NCBI RefSeq assembly: GCF_009184395.1
Contig: NZ_WEIC01000005.1
Location: 186,001-250,000 of the forward strand
Reading direction: 5' to 3'
From: Amylibacter sp. SFDW26
Lineage (GTDB): Bacteria > Pseudomonadota > Alphaproteobacteria > Rhodobacterales > Rhodobacteraceae
DNA length: 64,000 nucleotides
Position numbers and translations under genes: made by a program. Positions 47,339-57,302 of this stretch are shown here, piece by piece. The notes below the pieces were generated by a model. That model was not told the DNA's origin. It saw only the letters and a list, made by a program, of their open reading frames with translations, and searched no databases. Each line of letters begins with the position of its first letter. Within the stretch, counting starts at the first letter, position 1.

Positions 47339-48340
47339 ATGCGTACGATTATCAGCGTTCTTTTTTTAGCAGCACTCGGCTGGTTTGGATATTGGTTCAT
47401 CGGATCAACAGCACATGAAAAAGCAGCAACCTTATGGCTAGAGGAACGCCGTAGCAAAGGTTGGGTTGCTGATTATACCGCTTTAACTGTCGAAGGTTTC
47501 CCAAATCGTTTTGATACAACCATATCTGACATGGAATTGGTTAACCCCCGCTCTGGGTGGGCATGGAAAGCACCATTTTTCCAAGTTTTATCCTTAAGCT
47601 ATAAACCAAATCATTTCATCGCTGTTTGGCCAAATGAACAAACGGTATCTACGCCACATCAAAAATTCACAATCACAAGCAGCGATATGCGCGGCAGTTT
47701 AGTATTTGAGGCAAATAGCAGCTTGGAACTAGACCGTTCTACGATCACATTGAAGGACATAATGGTCAGCACAAGTGACAAACAATCCAGTTCAATCGAA
47801 TCTGCAGTATTGGCCAGCCGCCAATCAGAGACTAAAGATTTTGCACATGACATCGCTTTTGATGCGAATAACTTTGTACCCTCTGCTGCAATCAAAAAAT
47901 GGCTAGATCCAAAATCTATATTACCAAGCGCATTCGAAACATTGGTTATTAAAACCACCGCTGGCTTTGACGCCCCATGGGATCGCATAGCGGTAGAAGG
48001 CTCTGCACCGAACCTAACATATTTGGGCGTTGATACATTCGACGCCAAATGGGGCGAGATGCAAATTCAGGCCAAAGGCACCCTAGATGTGGACGGTTTA
48101 GGATACCCAACAGGTAAGCTGTCTTTGCGTGCTAAAAACTGGAAAGACATGATCCAATTGGCCGTTTCAAGTGGTACATTAGATGCAAACACAGGCAAAT
48201 CCTTGGAAACAGGCTTGGGGTTGGTGGCAATGTTATCTGGGAACAAAGACACATTGGATGTGCCCCTAAGCTTTGCAAACCGCGTTATGAGTATTGGTCC
48301 AATTCCAATCGGCAAAGCCCCCCGTTTAAAACGCAATTAA
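47339..48340 (+). CDS. DUF2125 domain protein
   Basis: A 333-residue protein of the DUF2125 family, found mainly in alphaproteobacteria. A hydrophobic N-terminal stretch (VLFLAALGWFGYWFI, residues 7-21) suggests a signal anchor, with the rest probably in the periplasm. Typical segments are GFPNRFDTTISDMELVNPRSGWAWKAPFFQVLSLSYKP and GTLDVDGLGYPTGKLSLRAKNW. The function is unknown. It overlaps the convergent extensin-like gene by 4 bases. Confidence 0.88.
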   Translation: MRTIISVLFLAALGWFGYWFIGSTAHEKAATLWLEERRSKGWVADYTALTVEGFPNRFDTTISDMELVNPRSGWAWKAPFFQVLSLSYKPNHFIAVWPNEQTVSTPHQKFTITSSDMRGSLVFEANSSLELDRSTITLKDIMVSTSDKQSSSIESAVLASRQSETKDFAHDIAFDANNFVPSAAIKKWLDPKSILPSAFETLVIKTTAGFDAPWDRIAVEGSAPNLTYLGVDTFDAKWGEMQIQAKGTLDVDGLGYPTGKLSLRAKNWKDMIQLAVSSGTLDANTGKSLETGLGLVAMLSGNKDTLDVPLSFANRVMSIGPIPIGKAPRLKRN

Positions 48341-49305
48341 CGGCAGTATGCCCCACCGCGATGTTTTGCGATATCAAAATGGAAATGATCCGCATGTGCG
48401 CGGTTGGCATTGGGGCCAAGTACGGTTCCAAACGGCCCGCACGCTGTTTTGTGTAGTCGTCTTAGTGTTGTACTGCCTCGACCCCGCCAGTTCTTTTTAA
48501 CGCTATAAATTGTACCATCGCGCAGTTTAAAACCCGCAATATCAACAGCATTGCCATAAGCATGTTCCGAGAGTTTTGCCCCTCGTTTGCTGTTGCGCGT
48601 CCGGCAAGAATATCCACCAATGATTTGAATAGTCTGCAAACCGCCGCCCTGACGTCCGACAACAGGCTTTGCCGAGCGAGACACCCATGAATTAAACCGC
48701 TTCGCTGTTGTACAGTTCACGACCAAGGGGCGAGTTAGCGCAACACCTGACACTTCGGTCACACTCACAGGGTTTGCGACCCCACATCCACCCTTGCCGA
48801 ATATCCGCGCACCATTTGTACCCTTAATACTCGGCACACCACACACAGACCCTTTACGCGAAACACGCGTCTTTTCTTTACGTTTTTTTCTTGGCTTCAC
48901 AGGTTCAATACGCGCCACCTGCTGAGTGCTACGCGCTTTCGCAAGATAGCTGGGGCGCAAACGCGGGACCGGAGAGGCTTTCAGATGATCCAAACCGATA
49001 GCTACCGTTTGACCCGTACTTTTCGATTTATTTGCCAACTCTTTGAACAAACGTTCTTGACGTTCATGTTCTGCAATTTGAACCAATGCCGCAATCTCTT
49101 CACGGGTCTTCTCAAACTTGCTATTTTGTAAAGCGCCACGCAACGGTGGAATAGGGGATCGGTTTAACCCGTTAAAAACAACAGCCGTTGTATCAGGAGC
49201 ACTACCCCGCAGCCGTGGAATAGGAGAGGTGTCAGGTGCAAAACTTGCGTATGCTGTCGTTGCAAACACCAGCAACACAGCCAAACCTGTCGCCTTCTTG
49301 ATCAT
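48337..49305 (-). CDS. Extensin-like C-terminal domain protein
   Basis: A 322-residue protein with a signal peptide (residues 1-21) and a C-terminal extensin-like domain (about residues 147-320): CGVPSIKGTNGARIFGKGGCGVANPVSVTEVSGV, then GGYSCRTRNSKRGAKLSEHAYGNAVDIAGF. The S-E-H-(x)-G-N-A-V-D-I motif suggests a metal-dependent peptidase-like fold, related to LAS/DD-carboxypeptidase metalloenzymes. Residues 25-130 contain three proline-rich SP[IV]PxLR motifs. It is probably a periplasmic or cell-wall-active protein; the true substrate is unknown. Confidence 0.88.
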   Translation of the reverse strand: MIKKATGLAVLLVFATTAYASFAPDTSPIPRLRGSAPDTTAVVFNGLNRSPIPPLRGALQNSKFEKTREEIAALVQIAEHERQERLFKELANKSKSTGQTVAIGLDHLKASPVPRLRPSYLAKARSTQQVARIEPVKPRKKRKEKTRVSRKGSVCGVPSIKGTNGARIFGKGGCGVANPVSVTEVSGVALTRPLVVNCTTAKRFNSWVSRSAKPVVGRQGGGLQTIQIIGGYSCRTRNSKRGAKLSEHAYGNAVDIAGFKLRDGTIYSVKKNWRGRGSTTLRRLHKTACGPFGTVLGPNANRAHADHFHFDIAKHRGGAYCR

Positions 49306-49310
49306 ATTGA

Positions 49311-50234
49311 TCAGCTCTCCTTGGTCAGATTGCGCCCGAAATTTGGCACATCCGTATCTTGCCCTGCATCCAGAATATCACGGCGTATCGCACGTGTCCT
49401 AGTAAAATATTTGTGCAAATAGTCGCCATCACCACCACGAATGGCCTTTTGAAGGTCAAATAATTCTTCGGTAAAACGCCCCAGAATATCTAAAGTCGCT
49501 TCTTTATTGTTCAAAAACACATCACGCCACATAGTTGGATCAGACGCCGCAATACGTGTAAAGTCTCTGAAACCCGCTGCGGAAAAGTTGATGACTTCTT
49601 TGTCTGTCACACGCCCTAAATCATCCGCCACACCGACCATAGTATAAGCGATCAAATGCGGGACATGCGATGTAACCGCCAATGTCAAATCATGGTGTTC
49701 AGCATCCATGATCTCAACATTAGAACCAACAGCTTTCCAAAAATTCACATACTGGGTCAGTACATCCGTATTCGTATTTTCAACAGGAACAAGAATACAC
49801 CAACGGTCATCAAAGAGTTCAGCAAACCCAGAGTGAGGTCCAGAATGTTCTGTACCTGCCAGTGGGTGTGCAGGAATGAAATGCACGTCTTCAGGGATAT
49901 GTGGTGCAACGCTCGCTATAACTGCAGCCTTAACAGAGCCAACGTCACTTACAATTGCACCTCTTTTTAAGTGCGGTTTCATCTCTTCGGCAACAACACC
50001 CATCACACCAACGGGTACGCATAAAATAACCAAATCTGCATCTTTAACGGTATCGGCAACATTATCACAAACATCATCGCATAATGAGATTTCACGTGCT
50101 ATTTCGCGCGTTTCAGCAGAGCGTGCATATCCAGAAATCGTATTGGCCAAACCACCACGACGTATCGCATGCGCCAATGACCCAGCGATCAAACCCAAAC
50201 CGATCAAAGCAACTTTTTCGTATAGAACTGCCAT
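49311..50234 (-). CDS. Prephenate/arogenate dehydrogenase family protein
   Basis: A 307-residue enzyme that makes the tyrosine precursor by NAD-dependent decarboxylation of prephenate or arogenate. The Rossmann motif GLGLIAGSLAHAIRR begins near residue 12. The sequence FIPAHPLAGTEHSGP carries the family active-site histidine, and the C-terminal domain has HDLTLAVTSHVPHLIAY. It starts in the hisC stop codon (TAATG overlap). Whether prephenate or arogenate is used cannot be told; Rhodobacterales genes are often called tyrC. Confidence 0.93.
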   Translation of the reverse strand: MAVLYEKVALIGLGLIAGSLAHAIRRGGLANTISGYARSAETREIAREISLCDDVCDNVADTVKDADLVILCVPVGVMGVVAEEMKPHLKRGAIVSDVGSVKAAVIASVAPHIPEDVHFIPAHPLAGTEHSGPHSGFAELFDDRWCILVPVENTNTDVLTQYVNFWKAVGSNVEIMDAEHHDLTLAVTSHVPHLIAYTMVGVADDLGRVTDKEVINFSAAGFRDFTRIAASDPTMWRDVFLNNKEATLDILGRFTEELFDLQKAIRGGDGDYLHKYFTRTRAIRRDILDAGQDTDVPNFGRNLTKES

Positions 50235-51316
50235 TACCCCGCCTTAAACTCTGTCAACGCGGCAACAACCTGACGGCATGATTGCTCATCACCAATTGTA
50301 ATACGCATCGCATGTGGCAAATTGTAGTTCGCAACCATACGCACAATCAAACCATTTTCATTCATATGCGCATTGGCAGCCAAAGCCTCTTCTTCATCCT
50401 TAAAACGGATAAGAATAAAGTTCGCGAATGATGGATCAGACGGCAGGCCAATCTTTTCCAGTTCTGCAGCCAACCAACCACGCCACTTTTCATTTTCTGC
50501 GCGGCAATGTTCTGTGTATTCGGTATCTTCTAAAGCAGCCTTTGCAGTAACCAACGCAGCCGAACTGACATTGAACGGGCCACGCAAACGGCTAAGTACT
50601 TCCATCACATCTTTGGGACCATACCCCCAACCTATGCGCAAACCGCCAAGGCCGAAGATTTTTGAAAATGTGCGTGTCATCACAACATTATCGCGCGCTT
50701 CTACAAATCCAGCACCGCCATCAAAGCCGTATACAAAATCTGCATAAGCACCGTCTAAAACCAACAAACAGCCCTCTGGCATATTATCTGCCAGCCGTGC
50801 AATTTCAGCGTCAGGCGTCATAGTGCCCGTTGGATTATTCGGGTTAGCCAAGAATATCAGACGCGTGTTTTCTGTACATGCCCCCAAAAGCGCATCCACA
50901 TCTGTCACACGGTTTTTCTCTGGCACAGACACAGGTGTTGCACCAGAAAGTCGCGCTGAAATCTGGTACATACCAAAACCATGTTCCGTATAAAGAACCT
51001 CATCCCCTTCACCCGCAAAAGCACGGCACAAGAAACTGATGATTTCATCCGAGCCACACCCCATAAGAATGCGGTCCACATCCAATTTGTAAGTCGCGGC
51101 AATCAATTCGCGCAAACCTGCGTGACTTTCGGATGGATAACGATGCAAATGACCCGCTTCTGCCTGATAGGCAGCAATCGCTTTTGGGCTTGGCCCAAGT
51201 GGGTTTTCATTCGAGCTCAGCTTGATCGCATTGGCATTGCCTTCGATTTTGCTGACACCACCAACATAGGGTTTCACACCCATAATGCCTGGTTGAATAT
51301 TAAGCTTCGTCGTCAT
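50234..51316 (-). CDS. hisC: Histidinol-phosphate / aromatic aminotransferase
   Basis: A 360-residue PLP-dependent class I/II aminotransferase. Characteristic stretches include KLSSNENPLGPSPKA, the coenzyme segment IFLANPNNPTGTM, and the Lys-carrying TRTFSKIFGLGGLRIGWGYG. It is annotated as histidinol-phosphate transaminase in the family, but adjacency to the prephenate/arogenate dehydrogenase suggests it also or mainly serves tyrosine and phenylalanine synthesis. Confidence 0.92.
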   Translation of the reverse strand: MTTKLNIQPGIMGVKPYVGGVSKIEGNANAIKLSSNENPLGPSPKAIAAYQAEAGHLHRYPSESHAGLRELIAATYKLDVDRILMGCGSDEIISFLCRAFAGEGDEVLYTEHGFGMYQISARLSGATPVSVPEKNRVTDVDALLGACTENTRLIFLANPNNPTGTMTPDAEIARLADNMPEGCLLVLDGAYADFVYGFDGGAGFVEARDNVVMTRTFSKIFGLGGLRIGWGYGPKDVMEVLSRLRGPFNVSSAALVTAKAALEDTEYTEHCRAENEKWRGWLAAELEKIGLPSDPSFANFILIRFKDEEEALAANAHMNENGLIVRMVANYNLPHAMRITIGDEQSCRQVVAALTEFKAG

Positions 51317-51694
51317 CTTATCGTCCCTTCAAAAATCCTTCTAACGGGGTGGATTTAGAAAGGCTAGAGATTATAGCGTTTTGATTTTTTCTGAAACCGA
51401 TACAAATGAAGCTTCAAAACGAGGTACGACAGTTTCCTATCCCCAAAAACATATGAGCAGGATGAGGCATTTCGGAAACGCAAAGATCGGAGAGCGGGTC
51501 AATCTTACGCTCAGCTATGTGCTTTGAGAAGCTAAAGCCATCATTAGACAAATTCGGTGTGTTGTCTGGTATGGGGGACAAAGCGTCCTTTTACAAATTT
51601 AAGCTAAAACCCGATTTCTTGGCCAACCAATCTCATTTCCACTTACTCTTTAGGTGCTATGAGTTTGGATACCCATACAAAAAGCAGGGACGTA
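51317..51694. other. 378-base non-coding interval, no clear element
   Basis: This interval lies between the divergent start of hisC and the end of the LysE-type gene. A 70-residue plus-strand frame (about 51517-51729) overlaps the LysE gene and has no ribosome site or recognisable motif, so I do not call it a gene. I see no terminator, repeat or promoter that can be defended. Confidence 0.5.
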
Positions 51695-52312
51695 CTATCG
51701 CTCTGTTTTCGCCAAAAAGCCTGCTGTAGTAATCAGCGCGGCACCACCAAGACGATCAATCCAAGGGCTACCATTTGCCGTTCTTGCAGCCCTTGCAGCT
51801 AATGCGCCATAACTAATTACTATACACCAATCAAGAAAAACACATGTTGCAGCCAGCAATATGAATTGAGGTAATAGGTCGTATGCTGGAGTTATAAATT
51901 GCGGAAAAAGCGCTCCATAAAACAAAATGGCTTTTGGACTGCTGGCAGCAACAATGAAGCCTTGTCTATAATGCCAGAACAATGAGGGTGGATTGATTGG
52001 AACTGATATATTTTGATTTTTAACGCGCCCCGCGCGTAAAATCATCATCGCTCCAAGATAGAGTAAATAAGCGACGCCTACCCATTTGATAAAAGAAAAA
52101 AGAATGGCGGATTGAGATATAATAGCGCCAAGTCCAGCCACTGCTGCTATCATTTGTAACAGATTTGCTGAAATATCACCAAGTCCGGTAATTGCAGCAC
52201 GACCAGCTCCAAATTTTGCGCCATGCGCCATACTAATCGTAACTGAAGGGCCCGGAGCTATCAAAACTGCAAACACGACTACAAGGAAAGTAAGGTATGT
52301 CGTTGTTTCCAT
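51695..52312 (-). CDS. LysE family translocator
   Basis: A 205-residue inner-membrane exporter of the LysE/RhtB superfamily with about six helices. The start YLTFLVVVFAVLIAPGPSVTISMAHGAKFGAGRAAITGLGD is typical, including the APGP motif and GAGRAAITGLGD. These proteins export amino acids, homoserine lactones or related compounds; the substrate is not predictable. It is monocistronic. Confidence 0.92.
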   Translation of the reverse strand: METTTYLTFLVVVFAVLIAPGPSVTISMAHGAKFGAGRAAITGLGDISANLLQMIAAVAGLGAIISQSAILFSFIKWVGVAYLLYLGAMMILRAGRVKNQNISVPINPPSLFWHYRQGFIVAASSPKAILFYGALFPQFITPAYDLLPQFILLAATCVFLDWCIVISYGALAARAARTANGSPWIDRLGGAALITTAGFLAKTER

Positions 52313-52656
52313 GCTTATACTCCTAGTTCGACGCTGAATGCTTCATACACAGTTTATTTAAACCAAATCGAACTAGAGTGGAAATAGATAATCACACAAT
52401 CTATATTTGGTTTTATCCTAGTACACGTATGTTTAATTTGGGCTCAAAGCCGACATATGGCAACACAAGCCAGAAGCGGGTGTTGAAAGCGGGTTGGTAT
52501 AGTATCGCATAGATTTATTTTTGAAATGTTTAAGCTTTATTTTGGGAAAAACATTTAAATTCAACACCTTAATATAATGTCCCAACTGGGACATTTTCTA
52601 AATGTATAGTAAAAATCACAACCATCGATGCCGAGATCAATAATAACTCAAACGTT
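52313..52656. other. 344-base interval with one perfect hairpin
   Basis: This interval lies between the divergent LysE start and the priA end. The only striking element is AATGTCCC-AACT-GGGACATT (52576-52595), a perfect 8-bp stem with a four-base loop and TTTTCT on the plus strand side. It may be a weak terminator or a regulator site. Upstream, a stretch near 52440-52510 gives no protein match I can name. Confidence 0.5.
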
Positions 52657-54861
52657 TTAATAAAAACTCTGTGGATCAATATCGATGCTGATACGTACAT
52701 TATTCGGCGCTTTAATAGAATTTCGCCAACGTTCCAAGGTTGGTTGAATATGCGTGGTCTTTGCTGCCTTCACCAGCAATCGCACACGGTGATTGCCCCG
52801 CACACGTGCAATTGGTGCAGGGGCTGGCCCAAACACATCCGCCCCAATCTGGCGCAAGCCCTCTATATTGCGCGATAAAGCCGTTGCCACATCATAAACA
52901 GCCTTTAAGTCAGGCCCTGAAATGACGATACCAGCTAAACGTCCATAGGGTGGCACCCCCGCTTCGCGTCTTTGCGCGGCTTCTGCCCGCCAAAACTCTT
53001 CTTCCTCGCCCTTCATAATCGCTTGGATCACAGGATGATCGGGTTGGTGAGTTTGAATAAACGCAACACCACGCTTTTCAGCGCGCCCTGCCCGTCCTGC
53101 AACCTGTCGGATCAATTGGAACGTTCGTTCAGCCGCGCGCAGATCACCCCCTTGCAAGCCAAGATCAGCATCAATCACGCCCACGCAGGTCAATAATGGA
53201 AAGTTATGCCCTTTCGCGACCATTTGCGTGCCGATGATGATATCCGCCTCACCCGCAGCAATAGAATGGATACGTTCCTTTAAAGCGCGGGCTGACAATG
53301 CCATGTCAGAGGATAGCACTTCAATCTTTGCATCAGGAAATCGTACCTCGGCCTCTTCTGCCAACCGTTCCACGCCTGGTCCAACAGCTGCCATCCGTCC
53401 CTCAACATCGCAATTCGGGCATTTAGTTGGGACAGGCTTCGTTTCCCCGCATTGGTGACAAATCAACTGACCATGATATTTATGCTCGACCATGCGCGCA
53501 TCGCAATCATCACACCCCACCTGATGCCCACATGCCCTGCAAACAGTCACAGGCGCATAACCGCGACGGTTTAAAAACAGCAATGATTGCTCGCCTTTAT
53601 CCAACCGCGATTGAACTTCGCCATGCAAAGCGGGGGAAATCCAACTTTGGGTTTCCATCTCTTCCATGCGCAAATCAATTGGTTCCATATCGGGCAATTC
53701 AGCGGTACCAAAACGCCCTTCTAAATCAACCCGTTTATACTTGCCTGCATCCGCATTCGCCCAAGTTTCCAGCGATGGTGTGGCAGAAGCCAACACAACA
53801 GATGCCCCAACAATAGAGGCGCGCATCACAGCCATATCGCGTGCAGAATAAAACACACCTTCTTCTTGTTTATAGGAGGTATCATGTTCTTCATCGACAA
53901 TGATCAGGCCAAGGTTTTGGTATGGTAGGAATAGGGCTGATCGCGCCCCCACGACCAATTGCGCTTTACCGTCCCCGATCATACGCCAACAGCGGCGGCG
54001 TTCTGTCATTGTCACACCCGAATGCCATTCCGCAGGCCGCGCACCAAAGCGTTTTTCAACGCGGTCTAAAAATTCAACCGTCAATGCAATTTCTGGTAAC
54101 AATACCAAAGCTTGCCTTCCCTGCGCCAAGCATTCCGCAACTGCTTCCATATAGACTTCGGTCTTACCAGAACCTGTAACACCTTTCAGCAACGTTGTAG
54201 AATAGGTTTGTTCTGCTATGGATGCCCGCAAAGCATCCCCGCCCGTTTTCTGGCTCTCACTTAATTCCAATCCAGCCATCATCGGGTCAAGTTTTGGATA
54301 GGCCGTATCACGCGGTGTTTCCACTTCTGCCACGGCTTTTAGCTTCACCAAACCATCCACAACGGATGCAGTCACACCCGCCAAATCCGCCAATTCTTTT
54401 TTGGTCAACCGCGACGCTTTGTTCTCGCGCAGCACATTCAATACACGCGTCCGCGCATCGGTTATGCGATCAGGTTCAACATCGCCTAATGCATAAACCT
54501 TTCGCATCGAAATAGGATCGCCCAATCCAGGTGCACGTGTCGCCAATCGCAACATCGCAGACATAGGCGTCAGCGTGTAATCTGCAACTTTTTGCAAAAA
54601 CACCATCATCTCTTCGCGCATTGGTGCCACATCCAATACCTGCGAAACAGGCCGTGCTTTGGACAAGTCAAAGCCACCAACACCAGCGCCCCAAACAACA
54701 CCTAAAACCTTACGTGGTCCAAGCGGCACTTGAACAAACGATCCAACAAAAACACCACCCTCTGGCGCTTTATAATCCAAGAAACGGTTGATTGGTTCTG
54801 CAGTTAATACCGCAACCAACGTACCCGCTTCAAAATAGGATTTTTCCCCTGTTCGTGTCAC
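52657..54861 (-). CDS. priA: Primosomal protein N' (PriA helicase)
   Basis: A 734-residue superfamily 2 DNA helicase that restarts stalled replication forks and loads the replisome. The helicase motifs are clear: [15 protein letters not shown] (motif I), [14 protein letters not shown] (motif II) and [10 protein letters not shown] (motif III). The zinc-binding site ([16 protein letters not shown], then CHQCGE and CPNCD) and [20 protein letters not shown] are also present. The 3' DNA-binding domain occupies residues 1-130. Length is typical. It starts near 54861; its divergent neighbour fsa begins 104 bases away. Confidence 0.96.
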   Translation of the reverse strand: MTRTGEKSYFEAGTLVAVLTAEPINRFLDYKAPEGGVFVGSFVQVPLGPRKVLGVVWGAGVGGFDLSKARPVSQVLDVAPMREEMMVFLQKVADYTLTPMSAMLRLATRAPGLGDPISMRKVYALGDVEPDRITDARTRVLNVLRENKASRLTKKELADLAGVTASVVDGLVKLKAVAEVETPRDTAYPKLDPMMAGLELSESQKTGGDALRASIAEQTYSTTLLKGVTGSGKTEVYMEAVAECLAQGRQALVLLPEIALTVEFLDRVEKRFGARPAEWHSGVTMTERRRCWRMIGDGKAQLVVGARSALFLPYQNLGLIIVDEEHDTSYKQEEGVFYSARDMAVMRASIVGASVVLASATPSLETWANADAGKYKRVDLEGRFGTAELPDMEPIDLRMEEMETQSWISPALHGEVQSRLDKGEQSLLFLNRRGYAPVTVCRACGHQVGCDDCDARMVEHKYHGQLICHQCGETKPVPTKCPNCDVEGRMAAVGPGVERLAEEAEVRFPDAKIEVLSSDMALSARALKERIHSIAAGEADIIIGTQMVAKGHNFPLLTCVGVIDADLGLQGGDLRAAERTFQLIRQVAGRAGRAEKRGVAFIQTHQPDHPVIQAIMKGEEEEFWRAEAAQRREAGVPPYGRLAGIVISGPDLKAVYDVATALSRNIEGLRQIGADVFGPAPAPIARVRGNHRVRLLVKAAKTTHIQPTLERWRNSIKAPNNVRISIDIDPQSFY

Positions 54862-54964
54862 TTTGTTCAGACTTCTTTACATTCTTTTGTTTCGTATTCG
54901 CCATGCATACTGTAATACACGTTTAAGCACAGTAACAAACGTACAAGACAACAAGGGTTCCTTC

Positions 54965-55618
54965 ATGAAATTTTTCGTAGATACCGCAGAAGTTGATGCA
55001 ATCGCAGAACTTAACGACCTAGGCATGGTGGACGGCGTAACAACCAACCCATCCCTGATTATGAAATCAGGTCGTGATATTTTGGAAGTGACTAAAGAAA
55101 TCGCCGCAATGGTGGAGGGTCCAGTCAGTGCTGAAGTTGTAGCGATGGAATACGACGAGATGATCAAAGAAGGCCGTAAGTTAGCGAAAATCGCAGACAA
55201 CATCGCTGTGAAAGTACCACTTACCTGGGCTGGTTTGAAAACATGTAAAACACTGTCATCAGAAGGTACAATGGTGAACGTGACGCTTTGTTTCTCTGCA
55301 AACCAAGCATTGCTGGCTGCCAAAGCGGGTGCCACATTCATTTCGCCATTCATTGGCCGTTTGGATGATCTTAACCTTGAAGGTTTAGACCTGATCGAAG
55401 ATATCCGCACAATCTATGATAACTATATGTTTGATACACAAATTTTGGCCGCTTCTATCCGTTCCGTTAATCACGCATCAGAATGTGCAAAAATCGGTGC
55501 CGATGTGATGACTGCGCCACCAGAGGTGATCAAGAAAATGGCGAACCATGTTCTGACTGACAAAGGTTTGGACGCATTCATGAAGGATTGGGCTAAGACG
55601 GGTCAACAAATCCTGTAA
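54965..55618 (+). CDS. fsa: Fructose-6-phosphate aldolase / transaldolase
   Basis: A 217-residue TalC/Fsa-type enzyme. The Schiff-base lysine is Lys83 in [12 protein letters not shown], with [27 protein letters not shown] at the N-terminus and SPFIGRLDD in the middle. It transfers three-carbon units or splits fructose 6-phosphate. The start is the ATG at 54965 ([12 protein letters not shown]); the longer upstream frame is not used. It leads into the DUF484-xerC genes, with only 11 bases to the next start. Confidence 0.95.
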   Translation: MKFFVDTAEVDAIAELNDLGMVDGVTTNPSLIMKSGRDILEVTKEIAAMVEGPVSAEVVAMEYDEMIKEGRKLAKIADNIAVKVPLTWAGLKTCKTLSSEGTMVNVTLCFSANQALLAAKAGATFISPFIGRLDDLNLEGLDLIEDIRTIYDNYMFDTQILAASIRSVNHASECAKIGADVMTAPPEVIKKMANHVLTDKGLDAFMKDWAKTGQQIL

Positions 55619-55629
55619 GGACAATAAAA

Positions 55630-56346
55630 ATGACTGAAGCCACAGAAAAGTTTAACGAGGTTCGCGACGAAATTCTTGCGAACCCAAAAGCTTTCTTAGA
55701 AGATCATGACATTATGCGTGCGCTGATCGCAGCGGATCGCGCACAACAAGCCAGCAACGTGATTGACTTACGATCTATCGCAATGGATCGCATGGAAGAT
55801 CGCCTGAACAAATTAGAAGACACACATCGCACAGTTATTGCCGCTGCGTATGACAATGTTTCTAGCACAAACCAAATCCATCGTGCGGTTTTGTCTGTCT
55901 TGGAACCTGAAGACTTCACAGGATTTCTAAAGTTTATCGAAAATGATCTTGCCAATACACTGGGCATTGATGCTGTATGCCTATGTCTAGAAACTCAAGC
56001 TGTATCAGCAGGCCAAGGCCCATCCCTATCCAAAGAATTTGGAACAGGTGTTACATTCATGGCTATCGGTGAAATTGAAGATTACATCACCCATGGACGC
56101 AACATGAACAGCCGCCCAGTAACAATGCGCGCAACGAAACCACAACAAATATCACTGTTTCCAGAGACAGCTGATCCGATAAGGTCAGAAGCCCTGTTAA
56201 AACTTGATCTCGGCAAAGGTAACTTGCCTGGAATGTTGGTTTTAGGATCTTCAAAGGTAGATCAATTTGCCCCAGCACAAGGTAGTGATTTATTACTATT
56301 TCTTGGTGGTATATTCGCGCGGATCATGCGCCGCTGGTTGGCATAG
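55630..56346 (+). CDS. DUF484 family protein
   Basis: A 238-residue protein of the DUF484 (YigA/GAF-like) family. It shows FNEVRDEILANPKAFLEDHDIMRALI, then VIDLRSIAMDRMEDRLNKLEDTHRTVI, and a GAF-like C-terminus with GKGNLPGMLVLGSSKVDQFAPAQGSDLLLFLGGIFARIMRRWL. These genes commonly lie just upstream of xerC in proteobacteria; its stop is adjacent to the xerC ATG. The function is unknown, probably regulatory. Confidence 0.9.
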   Translation: MTEATEKFNEVRDEILANPKAFLEDHDIMRALIAADRAQQASNVIDLRSIAMDRMEDRLNKLEDTHRTVIAAAYDNVSSTNQIHRAVLSVLEPEDFTGFLKFIENDLANTLGIDAVCLCLETQAVSAGQGPSLSKEFGTGVTFMAIGEIEDYITHGRNMNSRPVTMRATKPQQISLFPETADPIRSEALLKLDLGKGNLPGMLVLGSSKVDQFAPAQGSDLLLFLGGIFARIMRRWLA

Positions 56347-57267
56347 ATGGCAGCCAATTCAGGTGCACATAACCTGATGTTACACTGGCTGACCCATGTC
56401 AAAGCCATTCGCGGACAATCCGAAAAAACAATAGAAGCCTATCAGCGTGATGTTTCTGGATATCTGGGGTTTCTTGCAAATCACATCGGCGAGAACTTAG
56501 GGAAAACCGCCCTTGGCAAAGTCACAATCACCGATATGCGATCATGGATGGCCTTTGAACGCAGGCGTGGTGTCAAGGCACGGTCTTTGGCACGCTCTTT
56601 ATCCGCAGTAAAAAGCTTTTATCGCTGGCTGTCAGAAACCGAAGGCATGGAAGTCACTGCCGTACTAGCAACTCGCGCACCCAAATTCCAAGCAGGTTTG
56701 CCACGTCCTGTCGGTAAAATAGATGCCAAATCCCTTATTGAAACCGCAGAATTTCAATCACAAGATGGTTGGGTCGGCGCGCGCGATACGGCAGTTTTAA
56801 CCCTCCTCTACGGCTGCGGTTTACGCATATCTGAAGCTCTAAATATGACATTCAGTCAGGTGCCACTGCCTGAGGTTTTAAAAATTCTAGGAAAAGGCAA
56901 CAAAGAACGCATAGTACCTGTAATTCCAGCAGCCCGCGAAGCCGTTAATACATATCTACGCCTATGCCCCCATTCACATGAGCCAGACACCCCGCTTTTT
57001 CTGGGTGTACGTGGTAAAAAGCTTAATCCACGCCAAATTCAAAAGGTTATGGAACAGGTACGTATGCAATTAGGTTTGCCATCATCAGCAACCCCACATG
57101 CCTTGCGCCACTCATTTGCAACACATCTGTTAGAGGCTGGCGGTGATCTACGTGCAATCCAAGAATTGCTTGGTCATGCATCTCTTTCAACCACCCAAGC
57201 TTATACAGCTGTTGATCAAGCCAGATTGATGGAAGTCTATAAAAAGGCACATCCAAAAGGCAGCTAA
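56347..57267 (+). CDS. xerC: Tyrosine recombinase XerC
   Basis: A 306-residue site-specific recombinase. The catalytic residues are complete: Arg160 in GCGLRISEAL, the lysine in the LGKGNKER strand (residue 183 or 186), His251 and Arg254 in HALRHSFATH, His277 in LGHASLSTTQ, and Tyr286. With XerD it resolves chromosome dimers at dif. The N-terminal SAM-like domain is intact. Its position after DUF484 is the standard arrangement. Confidence 0.96.
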   Translation: MAANSGAHNLMLHWLTHVKAIRGQSEKTIEAYQRDVSGYLGFLANHIGENLGKTALGKVTITDMRSWMAFERRRGVKARSLARSLSAVKSFYRWLSETEGMEVTAVLATRAPKFQAGLPRPVGKIDAKSLIETAEFQSQDGWVGARDTAVLTLLYGCGLRISEALNMTFSQVPLPEVLKILGKGNKERIVPVIPAAREAVNTYLRLCPHSHEPDTPLFLGVRGKKLNPRQIQKVMEQVRMQLGLPSSATPHALRHSFATHLLEAGGDLRAIQELLGHASLSTTQAYTAVDQARLMEVYKKAHPKGS

Positions 57268-57302
57268 ATCCTTGCCTTCTGATCTGATCATTGTATGAAA
57301 GT

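Noticed and set aside
51517-51729. 70-residue plus-strand ORF beside the LysE gene
   Set aside because: No ribosome site, no recognisable motif, and it overlaps the end of a solid gene.
54863-54964. Upstream extension of the transaldolase frame from a TTG
   Set aside because: The protein family begins at [12 protein letters not shown]; the extra residues have no match and no ribosome site.
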